A stretch of 64,000 nucleotides of DNA from Metallyticus violacea (lineage: Eukaryota; Arthropoda; Insecta; Mantodea; Metallyticidae), in the NCBI GenBank assembly GCA_030762175.1, contig CM060842.1, positions 42,055,501 to 42,119,500 of the forward strand, written 5' to 3'. A program made the position numbers and the translations under genes. Positions 56,687 through 64,000 of the stretch are shown in pieces. The notes under the pieces are model-generated. The model ran no database searches, was not told the origin of the DNA, and saw nothing but the letters and a program-made list of their open reading frames with translations. Positions within the stretch are counted from its first letter, which is position 1. Every line of letters starts with the position of its first letter.

Positions 56687-56720
56687 AACTTAATTATATT
56701 CCAAACAATATAATTAAGTT
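56687..56720. repeat. Small perfect hairpin (14-bp arms)
   Basis: AACTTAATTATATT and its exact complement flank a 6-nt loop, CCAAAC. It is AT-rich, and such hairpins can arise by chance. Confidence 0.85.
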
Positions 56721-56879
56721 ATATACATAAATTATACATAATGTTACCATCAAGAGCTATAAACTGAAACTACTGCAACAGAATTAAAGGAATAATGGGA
56801 CCTATCACGTAACAAAGAGAAAGTGTGTGTGTTGTTTGTGCTATCTTATAATACATTTCTTTGTGTGCGTGAATTATAT

Positions 56880-57185
56880 ATTTATTTTATTTATTTACGG
56901 ATGCTCTTCAACATCTGAGGTCATCACCATCTCATTCCATTTAATTCAGGTGTGAAACGACAGATAAATTTTGCTCAGAGGCCTCAGGTTTCAGGGCTTT
57001 TTTTTTTTCCATGCTGTAAATCTACGACATGGGACTTACTTCCCTTGGCTTTACTTCCCTTCCGAATAAAGCCGTACTTAAGTTTTTTTTACGCCCGAAA
57101 AAAATCCATTGTCTCTAATGTGGATTGAGCCCGCGATCTTGTATTTACGAGGCACTTATAGATGCGGGTAAACTATTGAGACCGA
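56880..57185 (-). mobile_element. SINE-A copy 7, diverged
   Basis: The tail TTTATTTATTTACGGATGCT, the GCTCAGAGGCCTC block and ACTTCCCTTCCGAA are clear on the + strand, with small internal duplications (GGCTTTACTTCCC-like). The B box has become GATTGAGCCCGCG and the A-box end is lost. Confidence 0.88.
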
Positions 57186-57417
57186 TTTGTGTTAATAGTC
57201 ATATCAGTGATTCGTTATATATAAATATTACTGTATACTTATATTGTTCTCAGTAGCATGTACGTTCTCTGGACCCATGTGATGGGTATAATGTAACATT
57301 GAATGTATATAATTACCTGTATATAAATCAGTTTACCAGAACTACGAGTTCTTTTACGAATATAAAATTAAGTTGGCAATCATTTCAGTTTTAACACCGT
57401 TGAATGAAAAATCACCA
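57186..57417. other. No gene recognised
   Basis: AT-rich spacer. Confidence 0.5.
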
Positions 57418-58605
57418 GGGCCTATTTCACAAAAATACAAATTACAAATTACCAGAGGCAGAGCGTCCATTAAAACTGTAAGCCCCCCTTACGGGGGTAA
57501 TATGGAATGATGGAATTATTTTATTTTTAACGATAAATGGACACTGACTATGACGTATTAATTTTAAAACTCACCTAACCGTATTTTAATTTATGCGAGA
57601 CCATGGGTTGGCAACTTTTCATTTATAATGCTTTCCCTCTATTTATATGCAATTATCTATGCAGCGGAACGGCACGGTATCATGCCAGAATTATAGAAAA
57701 AGGGAAGATAAAATGTACAATGAATAATCAAATATTATTGTAAAGAGTGCATGTTGTATTTGCACAAAATAAGAACTAGAAAGGTAGTTGAACATGAATT
57801 ATTTTTAATATTGCATGTAATTTAATGTAATTATCACGCAAGACACCGATTACACGGGATCAAGTGCACTTGTGCCCGAGAAACTCGTTGTCTACGTACT
57901 TTGTTTAGATATATTCTTAAAGATAAAAGAACGCATTGCCTTAAGTGCTCTTGATTGTATCGTTTAGCATTGCCATTGCTGATAGACGATAATTTTAATG
58001 AAGACATTGCACATTTTACATGTGGCAGTTACAGTATATGGTGGATGGTAGAGGTACGCTGTTAACAATGTGTGGTAATTATGTTCCATTTTTTATACTT
58101 GTGAGCACAAGAAATAATTCACCTACAGATGCAGCAGATTAAAAACCTTAAACTAGACTTACATTAAGGTTAGGTTGCATGTGTGTATCTTTATTAACTA
58201 CTAGTGAAAGCTACATTTAATATTTAAGTACATGTCTTCAGTGCATTCAGTCATTTTTGATTAATGCTTTCCTTAAAGGAATTTATCAAATTTGGCAGCT
58301 CCGTTGTCGCATACTTTATTATAGTTACAATGACGTAATTTTGAACATGAAAAAATGGCATTGTAACATTACAAAGTTATTTCCTGTATATTTATCATAT
58401 ATTAATTTTTTCATTAATTTCAACAATCCATGTCTCAGCCCACCCTGTGCAAGAAGCCACTGAAAAATGCAGAAGAAAAAATTACAAATTTATACTTATG
58501 TGTTTCACAAATGTATAACTGTACCTTTGTAAGTGAAGTAGCTCATTTGTCACATATTTACACATTTATAATTAGTGTAACTTACAAATTTACAAATTTT
58601 GAAAC
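57418..58605. mobile_element. Candidate non-coding element related to the 59357-60396 element
   Basis: The left end GGGCCTATTTCACAAAAATA carries ACAAATTACAAATT. The right end contains ACTTACAAATTTACAAATTT then TGAAAC, which is roughly its complement. Sub-terminal motifs TTTCACAAATGTATAA and CCTTTGTAAGTGAAG resemble those at 60290-60340. The boundaries are uncertain and no transposase is encoded. Confidence 0.4.
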
Positions 58606-58971
58606 ATAATCTTACTCTATTTTGAGTTAAGTAAACGTTTGAATTAGAGGTTATGTGTAGTCAGTTTCTAAAAATTTACTGGTTCTGTTTTGATAAGTGT
58701 TTAGAAATGTATCTTCATCTGATAAGGAAGAAGTTGCACAAGTTTGCTGAAATAGGCGACGTGGAAGAATATTTTGGAATATTGGAATATTGATTTTCAA
58801 ACAGTACAGTTTAATGAAAGAATGCATCATGAAAAGCTTGAATTGCTATTAAACGAAATCTTATTATTTTTTAATATTTTACTGGTAATGAACGAAAAAG
58901 AATAACCATGGTATTTGATAATGCTTCCCGAAGAACCTCTATACATGTAATGTCTACTTAAGTAAGCCAAA
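58606..58971. other. No gene recognised
   Basis: AT-rich spacer. Confidence 0.5.
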
Positions 58972-59259
58972 TCCGCCACGGTGTCCGAGGTCGTTAAGGC
59001 GCGAACTCGTGAGGGAAGGTCTGGGGTTCGATTCCTACCAAGACCGTCCTTTCTGACAGGATTTTCCAAGTTTTCCTCAGTCCTCATAAATGACACATGC
59101 CGGGCAGATACCTAAACTTAGGTCTGTAACATTTCCTTCCTTAAAAAATCCTTTCCCAATTTATCATTTCATCACATGTATCATCAGTGTCCACCGCTTG
59201 TGATACCTCAGTAGTAAAAACGGGCGTTGAACACTATTCAAAAAAAAAAAAAAAAAAAA
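58972..59259 (+). mobile_element. SINE-B copy 5 with poly-A tail and TSD
   Basis: The head CCGCCACGGTGTCCGAGGTC carries a small change in the A box. The B box is GGGGTTCGATTCC, the body is complete, and a run of about 20 A lies at 59240-59260. The TSD is AAGTAAGCCAAA at 58960-58971 and AAGTAAACCAAA at 59260-59271 (11 of 12 match). Confidence 0.95.
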
Positions 59260-59356
59260 AAGTAAACCAAACCATATTAATACAATATAAAATATTTTAA
59301 GGTGTAACTACGGAAATTGTTTGTAATTTTATACATTGTAATAGGCACTTTCCTGA

Positions 59357-60396
59357 AAGGCCCTGTTTCATCATACAAGTGTATTAGCGCAGGTCCTTGT
59401 AAAGTATGATCTTGTAACATTTGTTCCAATATAGAACTGCTACACTGGTAAAGTATTAGTAAAAACTTACAAGTGACATCATATAAGATTAACATGGAGG
59501 AAGAGCTGTATGCTACACGTCGCCTTACCTTGAATTAGGTTATGTCCACTTCTTAGGGATTTGTAAAGTACAGAGTAGATCATTGTCATTCCTGCAACAT
59601 GAGTCAAGTGTATTTCTTCTACATAATGATTATTTAAATACCTTATTATGCATTTATCGATATTTATACGTAATAATCCACTTTGAGGCTATATTTAGGT
59701 GCATCAATTTCAGTCGTCAAGAGAAGGCAGAAGAATCGAGCTTCCCGATTGCTCTCGGTCATTTATTTTATTAGTCCATTTGGTCATCTATATTTATTTA
59801 TCTTTTTATATTGCTTGACAATCGCGTTCTCATTATAAGCCAAAAAATTGGGAAATTGTGTCAAAAGAGATTATTTCAAAAGAGAATGAAGAATGAAAAT
59901 AAATTATTTTCGTGACATCTAGCAAGTACCTTAAAAATACATAAGCTAAAATACTGCTCTTAAATATGCATTTGAAACGGGAAACGCCAATATCACTCAT
60001 AGGCCACACTTTAATTGCACTTAACCTAACTTTATCATTATACACAATACTTATTTATTCTTTCTTTATGCATATTCTTACTTACCATTATCATCATTTT
60101 CGCTAATACTTAGCACATTTGGTCAACTGACTCCCAAAATCATTAAATAGATAATAAATTTTGTACTAGTATTTGAAGTTACCAATATTCCTACACTTGT
60201 AAAGAAATTTATACCACTACCAGTGCCCGACTAATACTAATACATCTGTGGAACAGAATAACAAAAAACCACTTGTACATTTGTAAGTGTGGAGTTGTAA
60301 AGTATAAGTGTAGCAGAAACCTTTGTAGAACAGAACTTTACTAATAACTACAAGTTACAAGTCCATATACTTGTGTTGTATTAAAAACAGGGCCCA
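59357..60396. mobile_element. Non-autonomous DNA element with GGCCCTGTTT inverted ends
   Basis: The left end GGCCCTGTTTCATCATACAA and the reverse complement of the right end, GGGCCCTGTTTTTAATACAA, match and continue with CAAGT and GACTTGTAAC-like blocks for about 45 bp. The size is about 1.04 kb. Internal frames (63-72 codons) have no recognisable transposase. The TIR start GGGCC(C)TGTTT recalls PIF/Harbinger ends, but I could not confirm a 3-bp TSD, so the superfamily is open. A partial copy lies at 38077-38425. Confidence 0.65.
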
Positions 60397-62089
60397 GGAG
60401 GTATAGATAAAGTTTTTGTAAAAAATGCTGATTTAATTCAAAATTTGTACATATAAGTTTTATTGACGTGAACCTAAACTTAAAAGCGAACAAATGTTTA
60501 ATTGTTCCTCGGTGTTATCCTGTCAATAAGATAAACAATACTCTAACTTAATCTTAAATTTGAAAAATTAGAGGTGCTTCTAGATATGGTCGTCGTAAAT
60601 GCTGCAACTATGTTAGGTCAGCTTGATTTTCATCACAATAACTGAAACCGTGGGTAGAATTTTTAGAGTTTGTGCCTAATACAAGAATCATATTTCTTGA
60701 AAAGTTTAATGTAGGGCTGAATCAGACTTAACGGACATTAATCTCTGAAGGAGCTATGAAAGCAAAGAAATATCTAGAAACGTTACAAGACGCTACTGCG
60801 ATCTATTTTCAGGAACGTTTGACTGACAACAAAATGTTGCTCCACGTCACTTCGAGATTGAATGTTAGTTTCCATAGTTGATTTGTCATCGATGAACAAC
60901 AGATTGACTTGCTTGTTAGTGTACCGTTTTTCTTTGGGGATTTAAAAACAGGCATAGGGATATTGAGGGTTTGAAGTCATGATCGAAGAATAAATACTGA
61001 AACTAAATAAAAACAAAAAATGTTGTTACAAAGAATGGAAGATAGTTACTAAAAATGTCCAAAATGCATTTAAGCTAATGGTGAACAATTTGAACAAAAC
61101 AGTTTATTTTATTATTGTTTGTAGCCTTATTTGCTGTACCTTCGACTTTCACTGCAACATATGCAACGAAACTTCACAATGACCTCGAAAATATGATATA
61201 ATTATATAAAAACAATGAACATAAAAGTATTGATCGTTTTTCCCTCTAGCTGTTTAATTAAACAATTTAGTAATGTGTCAGTAAAATATCCCCCTTCCAT
61301 TGGGCTCAGTTACGTCTTGTCTTAACATAAGGCTACTTAGTATTTCATATACAACGTTGTAAACTTTAAAACGTTTATATAAAAGTTATTATAGTTTAAC
61401 TTCGAATCTGTGGAAATTGGCATTAAACCATGTTTCGTTCAATAGCTTCAATTTGTGCGCTTTTGGTTGGCACTGTTCTCAAACTTAATTCAATACGTTG
61501 TTAAGCTGTCGATTTCAGTTGTAGTTCATCTGGAATGATATCTTATGGGGGATTCTCCTATTTTTAATGTCATCTCGTTTCATGAATGCAAAGCCCCACA
61601 TTTTGCGAACAGATAATGATTACATAGTCCAATTTCAACTGCATGCCACGTTACCGTCTACATTACTCTGTGGGGAGGATAATGAGGCAGTTAGAGAAAT
61701 GAGTGGTGAAAAATAAGTGTTCAAACAGCTCTCTAAAGATTGTACGCAAGTTTCATCTCTTCCATTAGTCTTAGGTTGTACATGAATTGTTATCTTCAAG
61801 CTCTTTCCTTCTATATGGATCTATACAGGGAAATATATTGCTTTTGTTGCAATGATGAGTAGTTTTATTTACAGAACCTCAAATGCCCTATAAACCAACT
61901 GAGAGGATGCTGCGAGGAAAATGAAAAAGTTAAAGGACATTTTATTATTATTCTTTAATATATGAATAGATACATATAATTATGATGCTAAATTTTTCTG
62001 AACTTTTGGAAGATTAATAAACTGTAAAGAAATTAACTATTATGCGAATCGTAATTCAAAAGCAAGATTGGTCATTCATAGTACAATAA
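60397..62089. other. No gene recognised
   Basis: The stretch is AT-rich. A frame near 60757-60830 (KGAMKAKKYLETLQDAT) is coding-like in composition but short and unrecognised. Confidence 0.45.
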
Positions 62090-62375
62090 AATAAGTAACT
62101 GAAAAATATTTTATTGCTTTTTCATATATTTACTTTTCTACATAGTCACCATTTCTTTCCAAACAATTGTGTACCGGATACCTTATTCATAAAAATGCAC
62201 TGTCTGGGAATTCAACCACTTTATAATATTTCTATCATGTGAAACTCTTGAGAATGAAGTGAATTAAAACATGAAACTTATTTAGGGCTGTAAGGTGGAT
62301 GCTTATAAAGTTCCCATCGAAATTCCTGGATATTGTTGACTTTTCTGACAGCGGTGTAAAAGGTAGACGTATGGA
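62090..62375 (-). pseudogene. Mariner transposase remnant (C-terminus)
   Basis: On the minus strand NNIQEFRWELYKHPPYSP (family FxWExxxHPPYSPDLAPSD) is followed by IIKWLNSQTVHFYE and, after a frame change, a GDYVEK-like end just before a stop. This is the last third of a mariner transposase, including the final catalytic Asp region, which is broken. It may be the 3' part of the mariner at 63100-64000, separated from it by about 730 bp of other DNA. Confidence 0.75.
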
Positions 62376-63105
62376 ATGTCGGAATTAATTTATGCTAAAT
62401 ATACCGCAAACATGGTTCTGTAGTGTTTCATAAAATTCTTTCACATTGTAACTATCAATAATTTCAGTGATAATTACATTAAATTAAATGTAATATTAAA
62501 AAAGTTAATATTCCATAACTCACCCTCGAATCTGTTTGTATATAAGCGTCGGTCCTTTTTCTGTGCATATACATCAGTCATCCTTGAAATGAATTCGTGG
62601 TATTTCATTAAACTTAGAAATGGAGGGAAAAGAGTTATATGAAAAATACAATTAAGTGGGTTTGAATAAATATTAAAACAATTAGTTGTAATAAATTGTA
62701 TTTACTGTTAAAATAAAATAATTAACATAATTGCATTTTGCCACAATATAAGTAAAAATAGAACATACTATATTTTAAGTTGATATCGTCTGCATCCTGG
62801 TCTTTCTGTTACGCTTCAGGTTCTATAAAACCCCAAAGGCGGGTAGAATAATCACATGAGCTGCTTCTAGGCTAGCCTACAGAGTAATGAAAACTTCATG
62901 AATGATTCCCCTTCGTTTCTCTCTGACAGTGACATAGAAATCATACGTTTGCGCGAGACAGGCTGAGCCTTCGGCCACATTAATAGTGATTGGCTACCTA
63001 CATATTAGTTCAAATTAGAAAGCATTTCAGTTCCTTAATAAAATGAACATATACAAGCCAGCGCACTAATTTTGGGTAGGTTCAACCCAGTCTTAATGGA
63101 CGCTT
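62376..63105. other. Unassigned DNA between two mariner pieces
   Basis: No coding sequence was recognised. It is GC-richer at about 62780-62990. It may be an insertion that split one mariner, but its ends show no clear inverted or direct repeat. Confidence 0.35.
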
Positions 63106-64000
63106 CATCCTGATAGATTATTATCACGAAGGAAAACAATTTTTGACAGCTTCCCACGTCTCCCGTTCTGAATGGCTCTCTCTCAGCTTGGGAAGCGTTT
63201 CACAGTACACTTTTTACCGCCATGGGTGGCCGAGGTCGTTAAGGCATGGACTCGTGAGCGCGAGGTCTGCGGTTCGAATCCCGCCAGGACCGTCCTCCCT
63301 GACTGGGGTTTTTCCAGGTTTTCCTCAGTCTTCACAACTGGTAAATGCCGGGGAGGTACCTAAACTTAGGCCTGGAACGCCTCCTTCCTTAAAAAAAAAA
63401 AAAAAAAAAAAATCCTTTCCCAATTTATCATTTCATCTCATGTATCATCAGTGTCCACCGCCTGTGGTGCCTCAGTAGTAAAAACGGGCGTTAAACACTA
63501 CTCAAAAAAAAAAAAACAGTACACTTAGCTGTAAATGTTGTTTCTGACTCCACAAGGACATCTTTATGGCGCCAGAAAACAGCAGTCATAACCTTCCATG
63601 CTGATGTATGCTTAGTTTTTTTCTTTTGTGGTGACGTTGAATGGCGGAACTCCTTGGATTGTTGTTTCGATTCAATATTGATGTAAAATATTCATGTTTC
63701 ATCACCAACCACCTTCTCTCACATACCAGCCCAAATTTAAGTGAAGCTTCAATTCTTTCGCTTTGTGTACGGTAGTCAATATTTTAAATATTGCATGCCG
63801 TTTGCTATATTTAAGATTTTCGGTAACAATTCTAAACATTAATTGATGAAATGCATAGAAGTTCCATCGCAAAAGCACTGATTGCGAAACATCTTAATAC
63901 TAAGCCTCCTACTTCTCTTATCATGAACATAGCCCAAATTTTCCTTAGCTTGCTTGACTCGATACAGTTGGTTCTTAACGTCACACAGCTCACGGTGAGT
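63106..64000 (-). pseudogene. Mariner transposase remnant (central part), cut by window end
   Basis: The minus strand from about 63790 down reads AIFKILTTVHKAKELKLHLN, VVGDETWIFYIN (family VTGDETWVxYxx, first catalytic Asp intact), SKQQSKEFRHSTSPQKKK, and WKVMTAVFWRHKDVLVESET then TFTAKCT. After the nested SINE-B come ETLPKLREPFRTG-like residues. Frame changes and stops occur downstream. Sequence from 63800 to 64000 is less clear and probably includes more of the N-terminal domain. Confidence 0.85.
63213..63515 (+). mobile_element. SINE-B copy 6, young, nested in mariner
   Basis: The element is intact. The head is CCGCCATGGGTGGCCGAGGT, the B box GCGGTTCGAATCCCGCC is perfect, the internal poly-A (63390-63412) and terminal poly-A are both long, and the body matches the family throughout. 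The 11-bp perfect TSD ACAGTACACTT is at 63202-63212 and 63516-63526. It is the best candidate in the window for a recently active copy. Confidence 0.97.

Noticed and set aside
63143..63478. 111-codon plus-strand frame
   Set aside because: It reads through the intact SINE-B head and body; the protein is not real.

Overview
The window is AT-rich animal DNA, best read as an intronic or intergenic stretch of a large arthropod (probably insect) genome. I infer this from three things: one short exon of a metazoan synaptotagmin, many Tc1/mariner-superfamily and DUF4817-type transposase remnants like those common in insects and spiders, and abundant tRNA-derived SINEs. The species cannot be fixed from the sequence. 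There is no bacterial-type gene organisation, no CRISPR array and no rRNA.

The only supported host coding sequence is a 138-bp exon on the + strand (28231-28368). It has consensus splice sites and encodes the start of a C2A domain most like synaptotagmin-7. If this is right, about 28 kb upstream and 35 kb downstream are introns of that gene, or intron plus intergenic DNA.

Everything else recognisable is mobile DNA in various states of decay. Three tRNA-derived SINE families were found. SINE-A has a short-variable-arm tRNA head and a 3' end reading TTAAAGAGCGTCCGTAAATAAA. SINE-B has a Ser/Leu-type head, a conserved body and poly-A. SINE-C has a tRNA head and a body of about 350 bp. Several copies keep target-site duplications (TSDs) and sit inside older elements: one SINE-B in a LINE, one in a DUF4817-family transposon and one in a mariner. 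DNA transposon remnants include Tc1-like pseudogenes (3.2 kb and 10.8-11.9 kb), mariner pseudogenes (10.5, 12.5, 22.6, 42.3, 43.0, 62.2 and 63.1-64 kb), DUF4817-type elements (22.8-24.6 kb and 52.3-53.8 kb), a hAT C-terminus (5.4 kb) and non-coding elements with inverted ends (29.2 and 59.4-60.4 kb). Non-LTR retrotransposon pieces lie at 36.9-37.9, 47.3-48.7 and 49.0-49.5 kb.

The structural oddities are a perfect 46-bp hairpin at 6.7 kb, a diverged tandem array with a unit of about 145 bp at 40.0-40.7 kb, a LINE with a clean internal inversion plus a nested SINE at 48 kb, a 221-bp tandem duplication inside a Tc1 pseudogene, and two GC-richer patches (51.6-51.9 and 56.2-56.6 kb) that could be regulatory. 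I see no convincing new biological system. The hairpin, the tandem array and the two possible regulatory patches are the best candidates for something not yet described.
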